A stretch of DNA of 39,601 bases, taken from the NCBI GenBank assembly GCA_964390805.1, contig CAYMKL010000060.1, forward strand, positions 1 through 39,601, written 5' to 3'. Under the pieces are notes generated by a model. That model saw only the letters and a list, made by a program, of their open reading frames with translations, did not search any database and was not told where the DNA came from. Shown here one piece after another: positions 17,016 to 25,091 of this stretch (positions are counted from its first letter, which is position 1; the number at the start of each line of letters is the position of its first letter). This stretch comes from CAYMKL01 sp964390805 (GTDB taxonomy: Bacteria; Chloroflexota; Anaerolineae; VGOG01). The position numbers and the translations under genes were made by a program.

Positions 17016-18102
17016 AATGGTTAGATATTGGATATTGGGTATTGGGGGTTGGATGGCCAGCTTTTTGCGCTGTCCCAACCTGTCGGAGGCTGAGCCCCAG
17101 ACGGTGTTTAGCGCTGTCAATGTTCAAGATCAGAGCGGTGACTACGTCACCTTCGTTAACCACGTTGCGGGGGTGGAGGAAGTTCCCCTCGGCCAGTTCG
17201 GAGATGTGGATCAGTCCTTCCAAACCCTCCTCAACGCAGGTAAAGGCCCCGAAGCTGACCACGTTGGTGATAGTGCCCTCCACCAATTGGCCTACCTGAT
17301 AGCGCTCCTCCACCGTGGTCCAGGGGTCTGGTTGCAGCCTCTTCAGGCTGAGGCCGATCTTTTTCGCTTCCCGATCTACGTTGAGAACATAGACCTCTAC
17401 TTGAGACCCACACTCGAGGACGTCGCTCGGATACCTCACCCGCCCCCACGACATCTCCGAGATGTGAATCAACCCCTCTGTTCCTCCCAGGTCTACGAAG
17501 GCGCCGAAGGCGCAGAGGTTGGTGACCCGGCCTTGCCGGATTTCGCCTTCGCATAGCTCAGCCAGCAGCCTGGTTTCTCGCTCCTCGCTGGATATTGCTG
17601 CACGTTCCGAGAGGATAAGCCGGTTGCGGCTTCTGTCCAGATCAATGATCTTGAGGCAGAGGTCATTTCCCACTCGGCTGGCCAGCTCAGTGTCCCTATC
17701 TTCGTATTCCAGATGATTTGGTGAGTCTATGAGCTGGGAGGCCGGTACAAATCCTCGCAATCCGTTCAAATGAACCAACAGGCCACCACGGTTGTAAGCT
17801 ATGGTCTCCAGCTCCAGGATTTCAGCGCTCTCGAAGCACTCCTGAGCCAGTTGCCAGCCTCGTTCAATCTCAGCCTCATCATCTGGTCGAGGAGCGCTCT
17901 CTCCTGGCCCCCATCCCTGGAGAGATTCCCGCTCGGCCTGATCCATGGCTGGCTCCAGGTCGAGTCCAAGCCAGATTTCCTCTCCCTCCACAGGCGGTAC
18001 ATTGCCTGTTGATCTCTCCCCCGCTTGTAAAAGTGCTTGCCAGTAATCCTCCTCTAAAGGCGTTTCCTGAATATCTCTACGCAACTCTGATTCCCGATTC
18101 AT
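17005..18102 (-). CDS. RNA-binding protein with three S1 domains (RpsA-like)
   Basis: A 365-residue protein. After an acidic, low-complexity first 100 residues come three S1 OB folds. The first is degenerate (about 105-170, NRGGLLVHLNGLRGFVPASQ); the second is about 188-255 (GRVTNLCAFGAFVDLGGTEG) and the third about 272-342 (GTITNVVSFGAFTCVEEGLE). Both later domains end in the usual IGLSLKRLQ/LGLSLRQV strand. It resembles short bacterial S1 proteins that bind mRNA on the 30S subunit. The last 16 residues (HPTPNTQYPISN...) are encoded by a heptamer repeat and look acquired, not ancestral. Start ATG 18102 has an AAGGAG site. Confidence 0.88.
   Translation of the reverse strand: MNRESELRRDIQETPLEEDYWQALLQAGERSTGNVPPVEGEEIWLGLDLEPAMDQAERESLQGWGPGESAPRPDDEAEIERGWQLAQECFESAEILELETIAYNRGGLLVHLNGLRGFVPASQLIDSPNHLEYEDRDTELASRVGNDLCLKIIDLDRSRNRLILSERAAISSEERETRLLAELCEGEIRQGRVTNLCAFGAFVDLGGTEGLIHISEMSWGRVRYPSDVLECGSQVEVYVLNVDREAKKIGLSLKRLQPDPWTTVEERYQVGQLVEGTITNVVSFGAFTCVEEGLEGLIHISELAEGNFLHPRNVVNEGDVVTALILNIDSAKHRLGLSLRQVGTAQKAGHPTPNTQYPISNHYGA
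17024..17051. repeat. Heptamer repeat extending the S1-protein C-terminus
   Basis: GATATTG, GATATTG, GGTATTG, GGGGTTG in strict 7-base register, inside the 3' end of the S1 gene and immediately upstream of the ftsK start. On the coding strand it is translated into the proline/asparagine-rich tail. Confidence 0.7.
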
Positions 18103-18252
18103 GGTTTGCCTTTCTCCTTATGGAATAACCTGTTTCAATACTCAGTGACTGGTACACCGATTCGTTCCTTGTTAGCAGCATAATGCTCCTCAAGTCGCTC
18201 TCTGCTTCACCTCCTTCCCTTTTCTCTCGGAAATGAGTAACGAGTAGTCATC

Positions 18253-18308
18253 TGTTACCTCGTTGCCTCGTTGCCTCGTTGCCTCATTACCTCATTGCCT
18301 CATTGCCT
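18253..18308. repeat. Octamer tandem repeat abutting a stop codon
   Basis: Seven contiguous 8-base units: TGTTACCT, three CGTTGCCT, CATTACCT, two CATTGCCT. The last unit touches the stop codon of the 7TM gene at 18309. The remaining 18103-18252 gap upstream of the S1 gene holds no gene and no clear promoter. Confidence 0.8.
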
Positions 18309-20216
18309 CTATTCCCGCGCTTCCTGTTCCATATCGGCTATTGTTTTGGCTACCTCTTCGATGGCCACCCGCTGCTTGCGATAGAGGTCAGATTCGCTGA
18401 TGGCCAGGCGCATAGCGATGTCCCTCACTTTCAGGCCCTGGATGAATTTCAGCTCCAGGATGTTGTACAATATCCACTCCGCAGTAGTCATCTGGCGCTT
18501 GCCATCAGGCTTGAGAGCCCCAATGGCCCGGCCGAGGACGGAGCGCAGGGCTTTGACCGGATTGCCATCGTTCTCTTCCAGGGCTCTCTCCACGATTTTG
18601 AGATTAAGGAGGGGGCTTGTAGTCAGCTTCGGCCCGCCCCAGTAGTGGCTGAGAGCATCCCAGACCCACTGCTGGAAATCGGGGCCGTACAGAGGGCCCT
18701 CTTCGATGGTCTCCAACCCCGGTGAGTCGCGATAGAGAACGGTGCCCCGCCAGCGTTGGATGCGCTCGATCTGGGGGATGATTTGCCGCAGGGCGACGAA
18801 GACCCCCTGCTGGAGGTGCCGATCCTCCAGGGCCAACTCAGCCTGGGCTACAAGAAGGCGGACGACCTCCAACTCATCCTCCGTCAGGTCCGGCTCAGAG
18901 CGGCGGGCATCCACTCCCAGGACACCCAAGGTGGATTCCCTTGTCTCAGTCCGCAGGGGCAAGAGCCAGTAACCGTTGCGAACGACGAAGTCACCGTTGG
19001 TCAATTCCCCATTGTTAGAGGATGATTGAGCCAGGGCCATCAGATCGGCCGAACTCAGCGCGAGGCGGGAGGGGCTAAGCGGGCCGCAAAAGGCTTCCAT
19101 GTGGGGCTCTCCGCCGGCCATCACCGCCACGAAGCCCCGTTGAACCCGGAGAAGCTCGCAGGTGGCGGTCAGCACGTTCTCCAGGAACTGCTTCAGGTCA
19201 GTGGTGGTCAGCAGCCGTTTGTCTAGTTCCTGGATCCAGGTGATTTCCTCGCGGTCCTGGCAGTAAATGAGGCGGTCAATGAAGGGCTTGGCCAGGTTTA
19301 TGGCAATCTGCAACAAGACGATCAGGCCGACCAGGGCGAAAATGAGCACCGTGTCGCGAGGCAGGCCAAAGATGCGCTCTACTTTGGGGACGGTCAGCAT
19401 CACGATAACGGCACAGGTAGCCACGAAAGGCCCTCTGAGAAGGTAGTGAATAAGGCTGTGCTTGATCACGCGGTCGGGGGTGAGGACGCCGAAATAGGCC
19501 ACGCTGTAAGCCATGACCACGATCATCAGGGACACGCCGATGTTGCCGACCAGGGAGAGAAGCAGGACAACCCCTGGCGCTGAGTATGGAGACATGCTGG
19601 CTGCCACGAGGTAGGGGAAGACTCCCAGACCTGGGGCGGCGAAGGCCATAGCCAGGTAGGTCATGCGTCGTCTGGAGGTTGAAGTGAGGCAACGTTGGCG
19701 AGCGCGACGGATGTTTAATGCTCCCCAGACCACGGTGAGCAGGAAATAAAGAGCAAAGACCCAGAAGAGAGGGCCGGCAGCCAGGTGGGAGATCTGGGGC
19801 AGGTGCAGTCCGTCATGAACCAAGAGGTCGGTGAAAAGGGCCAACCCGAAGAGGAGGGCGCCTATCAGATAACTGGCGAAGACGGCCCTCCGACGCCAGG
19901 AGGAAGTGAGGTTGGTTGTTCTGAGAAGGGCATCGGAGAAGTGGAGGTAGGCGGCCGGGACGAAGGCGATGCCCAGCCATTGGAAGCGGAGCCAAGGGAT
20001 AGCTTCCTCCAAGGTCTTAATCTCGGGAAGCGCGATGTCACCTACATAAACGACAGTGACGAAGGCGATGAGGGCACAGAACGAGCGAGCCACTGCGCTG
20101 CGCAGGTTGTGGGTGAGGATGTAGACCAGCAAGGAGAAAGCAATGATGACGATAGCTGAGGATAGGATGAGGTTGGCGAAGGCCAGTACTGAGGTTAGGT
20201 TGAGAGATAGTTCCAC
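18309..20216 (-). CDS. 7TM sensor with GAF-like domain and C-terminal helix-turn-helix
   Basis: A 635-residue protein. Eight to nine membrane helices occupy about residues 1-310, in the layout of the N-terminal 7TM module of some histidine kinases (LRFQWLGIAFVPAAYLHFSD is the diagnostic loop). A helical linker and a GAF-like domain follow (about 330-460, DLKQFLENVLTATCELLRVQ ... GYWLLPLRTETRESTLGVLG). There is no histidine-kinase core. Instead the C-terminus (about 575-635) is a putative HTH: WILYNILELKFIQGLKVRDI then AMRLAISESDLYRKQRVAIE. It could be a membrane-bound one-component regulator. Ligand and target are unknown. Start ATG 20216. An inverted repeat lies upstream. Confidence 0.72.
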   Translation of the reverse strand: MELSLNLTSVLAFANLILSSAIVIIAFSLLVYILTHNLRSAVARSFCALIAFVTVVYVGDIALPEIKTLEEAIPWLRFQWLGIAFVPAAYLHFSDALLRTTNLTSSWRRRAVFASYLIGALLFGLALFTDLLVHDGLHLPQISHLAAGPLFWVFALYFLLTVVWGALNIRRARQRCLTSTSRRRMTYLAMAFAAPGLGVFPYLVAASMSPYSAPGVVLLLSLVGNIGVSLMIVVMAYSVAYFGVLTPDRVIKHSLIHYLLRGPFVATCAVIVMLTVPKVERIFGLPRDTVLIFALVGLIVLLQIAINLAKPFIDRLIYCQDREEITWIQELDKRLLTTTDLKQFLENVLTATCELLRVQRGFVAVMAGGEPHMEAFCGPLSPSRLALSSADLMALAQSSSNNGELTNGDFVVRNGYWLLPLRTETRESTLGVLGVDARRSEPDLTEDELEVVRLLVAQAELALEDRHLQQGVFVALRQIIPQIERIQRWRGTVLYRDSPGLETIEEGPLYGPDFQQWVWDALSHYWGGPKLTTSPLLNLKIVERALEENDGNPVKALRSVLGRAIGALKPDGKRQMTTAEWILYNILELKFIQGLKVRDIAMRLAISESDLYRKQRVAIEEVAKTIADMEQEARE

Positions 20217-20242
20217 TACGGTCTCCAGTTACGACTTTTTGG

Positions 20243-20337
20243 AGAAACCAGGTTGTTGCTAATTTGATAGCAAACTGTTTCTAGTGTGGTTCTCTGTGAT
20301 GCGAAAAACATGTTTTCCAACTGAAAACCTGGTTTCT
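20243..20337. repeat. Inverted repeat pair AGAAACCAGGTT / AACCTGGTTTCT
   Basis: A 12-base perfect inverted repeat (20243-20254 and 20326-20337) brackets an 83-bp AT-rich spacer between the 7TM gene start and the GNAT gene end. The spacer includes a local palindrome AAAACATGTTTT. It could be a dispersed repeat or part of the 7TM promoter region. Confidence 0.5.
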
Positions 20338-20344
20338 GATTAAG

Positions 20345-20872
20345 CTATAGGCTACGAGCAAAGAACAGCGCGATATCCTGATTGGTATAGTAGCGATCGT
20401 TGTAACCGCAGAAAGCGAAACCGTTTTTCTGGCAGAAACAGATGGCTGGGTAGTTCTTGGTCTGGATCTCCAGCATCAATCTCCTGAGGCCACGTTGGCG
20501 GGACCACTGGGCGGCCTTCTTCAAGAGGGCCGTTCCGATGCCCTGGCGTCGGTGGTCCTTGGCTACAGCCAGGTGGTCCACCCAGCCGGTGAGATGCCAG
20601 GACTGCGCACACATGTCCAGATAGCCGCGCACCTCACCGGCCTCTTCGGCGACCAGGAGGCACTCGCCCCGTCGCCAGCTCTCCACTAGATTATCGTAAT
20701 CTTTCGGGTATCTGACCCGCATGGACCGCGGCAGTCTGGCGGTGCGGAAGATCACAGTGACCTCTCCAACTCCCTCGCTTTCTTCCATCTGCCAGACGTG
20801 GCTGGTCACGTAGGAGTGATCTATGTCGAGACAGGCTTTCAGGTCGGTCAGGTCGGCAGGGCGAACGATCAT
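20345..20872 (-). CDS. GNAT family N-acetyltransferase
   Basis: A 175-residue acetyl-CoA-dependent acetyltransferase. The acetyl-CoA pyrophosphate loop is visible as AVAKDHRRQGIGTALLKKA (RxxGxG/A signature, about residue 111), followed by LMLEIQTKNYPAICFCQKNG, the usual motif B region. The substrate is not predictable. Start ATG 20872 gives MIVRPADLTDLKACLDIDH, a typical GNAT beginning. It stands alone between the 7TM sensor and the dipeptidase. Confidence 0.85.
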   Translation of the reverse strand: MIVRPADLTDLKACLDIDHSYVTSHVWQMEESEGVGEVTVIFRTARLPRSMRVRYPKDYDNLVESWRRGECLLVAEEAGEVRGYLDMCAQSWHLTGWVDHLAVAKDHRRQGIGTALLKKAAQWSRQRGLRRLMLEIQTKNYPAICFCQKNGFAFCGYNDRYYTNQDIALFFARSL

Positions 20873-21016
20873 CGCTGTTTATTCCCTCCAATCGCTGTTG
20901 AAATGCGAATCTATGCTGATATTTTATCACCATAAGCTCAAAAGCGCAAGCTCAATAAAAAACGGGCGGCCAACGCGCTCCGTCCGTCTTGCTCGTTTTG
21001 TGATCGCCAACTCAAG

Positions 21017-22219
21017 TCAGCGCGCCCAGGTTTCTTCGAGAACGCGCAGCACGTTCTGGCCCGCCACCTTGGCGATGTCGTGGTCGCTGTAACCGTGTTT
21101 CACCAGCCAACGGATCACGTTGGGCATGACCTCGCTCGGGTTCTCCAGGCCCTTGACGTACTCGACCTCGTCAAACTCGACGCCCGCGTGGGCCGAAGAG
21201 ATGGAGAGTTGGCTGGCAAAGACGTGGTGCAGCCCCACGTGATCGCCAAAGAGCGTGTCTGGGCCAAAGGCAACGTGGTCAATGCCGGCCAGGTTGACGA
21301 TGTACTCGAAGTGCTCCATGTACGATTCGATGGAGTGACGCGGGTGGTTGTGTGTCAGCGTGGTGTGCGGTGCCGCTTCGATGCCGATGACGCCGCCCTT
21401 TTCGGCGCACGCTTTCAAGACATAGTCGGGTTTCATCCGGTTGGTGTTCCACAGCGCACGGGCGCCGACGTGGGAGATAAGAGTGGGCTTTTCGCTGAGC
21501 TCGATGACGTCGGCGGCGGTCTTGTCGCCGCAGTGGGCGGTATCAATGGTCATGCCGAGTTGATTCATCCGCCGCACCACCTGCTGGCCGAACTGGGTTA
21601 GGCCGCCATCGTAAGGCTCTTTGAGTCCCGAACCCAGTCCGTTGGCTTCGGAGTAAGTGATGCCCATAGAGCGAATACCCAGCCCGTAAAGGACGTCAAC
21701 GCGATCCAGCTCGTTCTCGATGGGCGTTGCGGCTTCTAGTGTAGCTACAAACGCGATCTTGCCCTCTCGCTTGGCCCGATACAGGTCATCAGTGGTCAAG
21801 GCAACGTAGACCATGTCCTGGTGTGCGAAGTCGCTGTAGCGTATGCCGATGTCGTGAATGACGTCGGTCCACTTCCAACCCGCGCTGGAGGTGATCAGGG
21901 CCGTGCCGTCCATGAAGTTCTCGAACAGGATGTCTATGCCGGAGACGCTCAACGCTTCGTAGCCCGTCCACTCGCGCCCTTGACGCACGTACTCAAAGAT
22001 CTGGCCGATGTCCTCTGGGAAAACCGACGTGTGATCGTGGACCGAGACGATGAGGTTGTCCTCCAGTAGTTGCTGGACCCTGTGTCCCTGCTCTTCTGAC
22101 ACAGGAACCACATAGGGCTCGACCCGGCCGATCTCTTGAGCCAGTTTGAACGGCCGATAGTCCCCCCCTGGCTCCAGGTACTGGAACGATGTGTATCCGC
22201 TGTAGGTTTTTTTCTTCAT
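21017..22219 (-). CDS. Membrane dipeptidase-like metallopeptidase (family M19)
   Basis: A 400-residue TIM-barrel amidohydrolase from ATG 22219 (MKKKTYSGYTSFQY). The frame is open further upstream but lacks a site there. Peptidase M19 features are visible: an HxH/D metal motif SVHDHTSVFP, the bridging region LEAATPIENELDRVDVLYGL, IDTAHCGDKTAADVIELS (metal His), PTLISHVGARAL (SHSNAR equivalent) and DHVAFGPDTLFGDH. The motifs are diverged from renal dipeptidase (SHVGAR instead of SHSNAR), so the substrate may be another amide or dipeptide, such as a D-amino-acid peptide. There is no signal peptide, so it is probably cytoplasmic. Confidence 0.83.
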   Translation of the reverse strand: MKKKTYSGYTSFQYLEPGGDYRPFKLAQEIGRVEPYVVPVSEEQGHRVQQLLEDNLIVSVHDHTSVFPEDIGQIFEYVRQGREWTGYEALSVSGIDILFENFMDGTALITSSAGWKWTDVIHDIGIRYSDFAHQDMVYVALTTDDLYRAKREGKIAFVATLEAATPIENELDRVDVLYGLGIRSMGITYSEANGLGSGLKEPYDGGLTQFGQQVVRRMNQLGMTIDTAHCGDKTAADVIELSEKPTLISHVGARALWNTNRMKPDYVLKACAEKGGVIGIEAAPHTTLTHNHPRHSIESYMEHFEYIVNLAGIDHVAFGPDTLFGDHVGLHHVFASQLSISSAHAGVEFDEVEYVKGLENPSEVMPNVIRWLVKHGYSDHDIAKVAGQNVLRVLEETWAR

Positions 22220-22319
22220 TCTGCGCCTTTCTTGGGGGCATTGGGCGGCCAACTCTGCGCGCCCCCGGAGTGCTAGGTACGGTGATTCTACCACATCTTG
22301 TGCATTCTCGCAATCTCGC

Positions 22320-22440
22320 TATCGGCCACAACACCTGCCCTTCGATCTTCTCCATCATGACGACTGACCCGCACTCCCTGCCTGGCCGGAAAGGCGCGGG
22401 CGCAGCAAGCGTGCAGACGGCGCCGCATGTCGTCGCTCAT
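22320..22440 (-). pseudogene. Internally deleted APH-family mini-remnant
   Basis: Starting at ATG 22440, MSDDMRRRLHACCARAFPAR then QGVRVS matches the first 26 residues of the intact kinase at 35097-36203 (MSDDMRNRLNAYCARAF...QGVKI). Sequence then jumps, with a frame change, to MMEKIEGQVLWP, which matches residues 108-117 of the same intact protein (IMEKIRGQMLWP). About 80 codons are therefore missing at the join near 22360, and everything after LWP is lost. It lies directly downstream of the acyltransferase at 22449. Confidence 0.75.
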
Positions 22441-22448
22441 GGTGTGTC

Positions 22449-23747
22449 TCACTTCGACCTCATGCCAAAGAGAAAGCGAGTCAGCCTGGCACGCCTGACG
22501 CCGATGTCGTACAGTAGCAGCGTCACCACCAGAGAGGACAATGTGATCACGATGTATTTCACCATAGTACTGACCTCCCATTGCACCACGTAGAACCCGA
22601 TCACGACAATGGGTGTCTGATGTAGAACATAGAAAGGCAGTTGGGCCTCGCCGGCGTACTCGACCACGCGCTCCCTCAACGAAGGCTTGCGGGGCGGAGA
22701 GGGCGGCTCGGGGGGCGGTACGTTGGCATCGCCACCGGGGTTTGCAGGCTGCTCGCGGCGTGCACCGCTCGCTAGTCCCATGATGGCCACGATCCAGAAC
22801 CAGCCGGTTACCCCCTTGAAGAATCGCAGCAGCAAACTTCCCAGGCCGTAGTCCGTCCACGGATCAACGTCGCCCACTTCGCTCAGCACATAGAATCCGC
22901 CCAAGTAGACGAGGAAGGCGACAATGCCCAGCAGGAGAGCACTTTTTCTATGCCGGCGGGCTGCCTGTTCAAATCGCGCATCAGCGGCGAACAGGAATCC
23001 GTAGGCGAGGAACGGAATGTACACATATCCGCTCCAGCCACCAGTGAGCCCTGTCCCTAGTGCCGGCTCGATCACCGCAACCGGCAGCGCCATCAGGTAG
23101 ATGGCCCACGGACGCGCACAAAACGTAGCCCATCGCTCAATCAGACGCCGCCCTCCGCCAGGCTCAGGACACTGACCTGCCGGCTTTCGCAGATAAAGAA
23201 ACAGCGGCAGCAATAGCAAGGTGAACACGAACAGGTAGATCAGGAACCACAAGTGTGCCAGGTGAAAGAGCTCGCCAGGAGGAGCGCCTTTGATGAACAT
23301 CGCAGACCCGAGGTCGAACCTGACGTTGAAGAATTGGGGGAGGAACTGGAGGTATGTTTCCGAATACGTTGGGTCGCGTTGCAGCGCGGCGTAGTACACC
23401 TGCGGCGGGACGATGACCAGCAGTCCCACGACAAAAGGGACAAGGATTCGTCTGACCCGTTCGCGCACAAATTCGGCTGCGGTTCGCTTACGTAGCGAGA
23501 ACCAGATGGCAATCCCTGCGATGAGAAACATCAGCGGCATGCCCCATAGACCTGAAAACGAGACGAACGTCAGCGCCACGAGTTGACTTATCTCCCAACT
23601 CGGTGGCGCGTTCTTGATAAAGAAGTCGCCGGGATAGAAGATCATCGCAGTGTGGAAGAACATGAGCCCCACGACCACCAACATCCCCATCGCGTCCAGC
23701 TCGCTGCATCGCTTGGGTTGGGCGCTGGTTTGGGTATCTTGTGTCAT
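22449..23747 (-). CDS. Acyltransferase-3 / OpgC-like integral membrane protein (copy 1)
   Basis: A 432-residue protein from ATG 23747 with an AAGGAG site. About ten membrane helices. The first carries the family histidine (LMFFHTAMIFYPGDFF); GLWGMPLMFLIAGIAIWFSL with the arginine cluster RVRRILVPFVVG and a late YVLHQTPIVVIGFYVVQWEV follow. These fit acyltransferase family 3 (COG1835/COG3274-type), which O-acylates glycans or lipids at the membrane. A glycine/proline-rich cytosolic loop (PGGDANVPPPEPPSPP) is unusual. It is most similar, by eye, to copy 2 at 27930. Its start is one base past the stop of the DUF998-like gene, so the two are coupled. Confidence 0.85.
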   Translation of the reverse strand: MTQDTQTSAQPKRCSELDAMGMLVVVGLMFFHTAMIFYPGDFFIKNAPPSWEISQLVALTFVSFSGLWGMPLMFLIAGIAIWFSLRKRTAAEFVRERVRRILVPFVVGLLVIVPPQVYYAALQRDPTYSETYLQFLPQFFNVRFDLGSAMFIKGAPPGELFHLAHLWFLIYLFVFTLLLLPLFLYLRKPAGQCPEPGGGRRLIERWATFCARPWAIYLMALPVAVIEPALGTGLTGGWSGYVYIPFLAYGFLFAADARFEQAARRHRKSALLLGIVAFLVYLGGFYVLSEVGDVDPWTDYGLGSLLLRFFKGVTGWFWIVAIMGLASGARREQPANPGGDANVPPPEPPSPPRKPSLRERVVEYAGEAQLPFYVLHQTPIVVIGFYVVQWEVSTMVKYIVITLSSLVVTLLLYDIGVRRARLTRFLFGMRSK

Positions 23748-23748
23748 G

Positions 23749-24441
23749 TCATTCTCCTTGAAGAAGCTTTCTCGCACCATACGCCTGGATAAACATGCTT
23801 ATGATCATGGCGTATACAATGATCCTTTGCCCAACTACCTGGATCAACAACCCTTCCGGTGAGTCGGGTCCCGGGCCTATGGTGAGCAACACCAAATAGA
23901 GAACAAGTAGAGTTGTGAACACCACAAGGGCGAAACCATACCGATTGGGGTAGTCTGGCTCACGAAGAATGGCTACGGCGTAGAGGATGACGGCGATGGG
24001 AAAGGTTCTGAAAGCCCACATGACGAATGCCATGTGGGCTTCGAGGTAGAGATTGGCTGGCCTGGAAGCAAGGCCGATGAAGCAAATCGCGGAAATGACA
24101 CCAAAGACGGAACCAATACTGCTGAGAAGCCTTCCCGATTGGGACCGTGCGAAGAATGGAGGGAAGGCAATGAAGAACAGAGCCAGGCCAACGCCAGCCA
24201 TCGTCAATGCGCTTACGAATAGGATGGCTGAGATGGTGTTGGGCTGTCCTGTACGGGTCTTTGTCAAACCCAGTTCGCTGAAGAAGTTGGTGAAAAACGA
24301 GTAACCAGATGCTGCCGGATCAGTGAATGTGCCACCTGGGTAGAATAGCATAGCCACAACGGTAAACACAACGAATAGAACGCAGCCGAACATCATCAAT
24401 GAAAAGACCCGTTGTCGCCAGGAATGGGATAGACGTGCCAT
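23749..24441 (-). CDS. DUF998-like integral membrane protein
   Basis: A 230-residue protein with six predicted membrane helices. Features are YPGGTFTDPAASGYSFFTNF, FFSELGLTKTRTG (the FxSxLG loop typical of DUF998), and a C-terminal helix VVGQRIIVYAMIISMFIQAY. The start ATG 24441 has a GAGGAGGAG site. It is the first gene of a two-gene unit with acyltransferase copy 1. Role unknown; DUF998 proteins are often found beside lipid or surface genes. Confidence 0.78.
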   Translation of the reverse strand: MARLSHSWRQRVFSLMMFGCVLFVVFTVVAMLFYPGGTFTDPAASGYSFFTNFFSELGLTKTRTGQPNTISAILFVSALTMAGVGLALFFIAFPPFFARSQSGRLLSSIGSVFGVISAICFIGLASRPANLYLEAHMAFVMWAFRTFPIAVILYAVAILREPDYPNRYGFALVVFTTLLVLYLVLLTIGPGPDSPEGLLIQVVGQRIIVYAMIISMFIQAYGARKLLQGE

Positions 24442-24740
24442 TGCCGTCTCCTCCTCAGATCAGGATAGTTTGAGACGAACCGCACCGCGCCGCTAGCTCC
24501 TACACCAGACTCAGCACAACAGCGAGTATGGCGAGAAGCATGATCACAGGCTGCCCGTGTAGAAGTTTCCTGGTCCGCGTAGGGTCTTGCTCACGTGGAG
24601 GTTGAAGGTCTTTGTCCAAGGGATGCCAGAAACTATTGATTCTTCATAACCAACGGCAGGAAGACCTGGAATCGTTAGTAAGAGACCATCAAGTTTCCAT
24701 CGAAAGACTTGATGAAAGTATGCGATGGTGGCCAGCCCAG
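24442..24740. other. Intergenic stretch with a doubtful decayed frame
   Basis: About 300 bases upstream of the DUF998-like gene. A minus-strand frame (stop at 24544) reads IPGLPAVGYEESIVSGIPWT, then KTFNLHVSKTLRGPGNFYTG. It has protein-like composition but no family I recognise, and its upstream part begins inside the nonamer repeat. It may be the tail of a dead gene. Nothing else was seen. Confidence 0.25.
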
Positions 24741-24802
24741 CTGAGATATCTGAGACCGCTGAGGCCGTTTTCAGCGTAATTAGCGTCTTCAGCGCCTCAG
24801 CG
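24741..24802. repeat. Palindromic nonamer-repeat element, copy A
   Basis: Seven units in 9-base register: CTGAGATAT, CTGAGACCG, CTGAGGCCG, then in reverse sense TTTTCAGCG, TAATTAGCG, TCTTCAGCG, CCTCAGCG. The forward half is the approximate reverse complement of the second half, so the whole can fold into one long imperfect hairpin. The restriction-methylase remnant uses a TGA inside the element as its stop. The same design recurs at 39337-39415. Confidence 0.75.
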
Positions 24803-25036
24803 ATCCAAACCCTCCACCACCCCAATCTCCTCCTCCGTCAACCCATACAACTCATACACCAGCGAGTCAATCTGCCGATCCGTGGCCTCGATCTGCCGCT
24901 GGTAGAGTTTCTTGTCGGCGGGGATGGCGGCAGTGGCCAGCTTCTTGTGCAACTCCAACATGCGCTCCACCAGCGCGACCATTTTGTCGTGGCGAGCGAC
25001 GTCCTCCAGGTCATCAAAGCTGATGGTGCGGGCTGA
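24797..25036 (-). pseudogene. C-terminal tail of an Eco57I/type IIG-like restriction-methylase
   Basis: A frame open from 25036 reads ARTISFDDLEDVARHDKMVA, then LVERMLELHKKL, RQIEATDRQIDSLVYELYGL and TEEEIGVVEG. This is the stereotyped C-terminal coiled-coil end of Eco57I-type DNA methyltransferase/endonucleases (LVERMLxLHKxL ... ATDxxIDxLVYxLYGLTxEEIxIVE). All catalytic and target-recognition regions are missing; an in-frame TAG lies just upstream at 25037. The last residues LDR and the stop come from the nonamer repeat. Confidence 0.8.
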
Positions 25037-25091
25037 CTATCAGATTCGATTCTCTCCCTCCTTTCTTTCGTCAGAGCCCGGTTCCGCGCTG

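Noticed and set aside
14754..18308. CRISPR array, considered because of several repeated blocks
   Set aside because: Units are 7-9 bases with no spacers, and there are no cas genes.
24544..24825. 93-codon minus-strand gene after the nonamer element
   Set aside because: It starts inside the repeat, lacks a ribosome site and resembles no family known to me. Kept only as a doubtful decayed frame.
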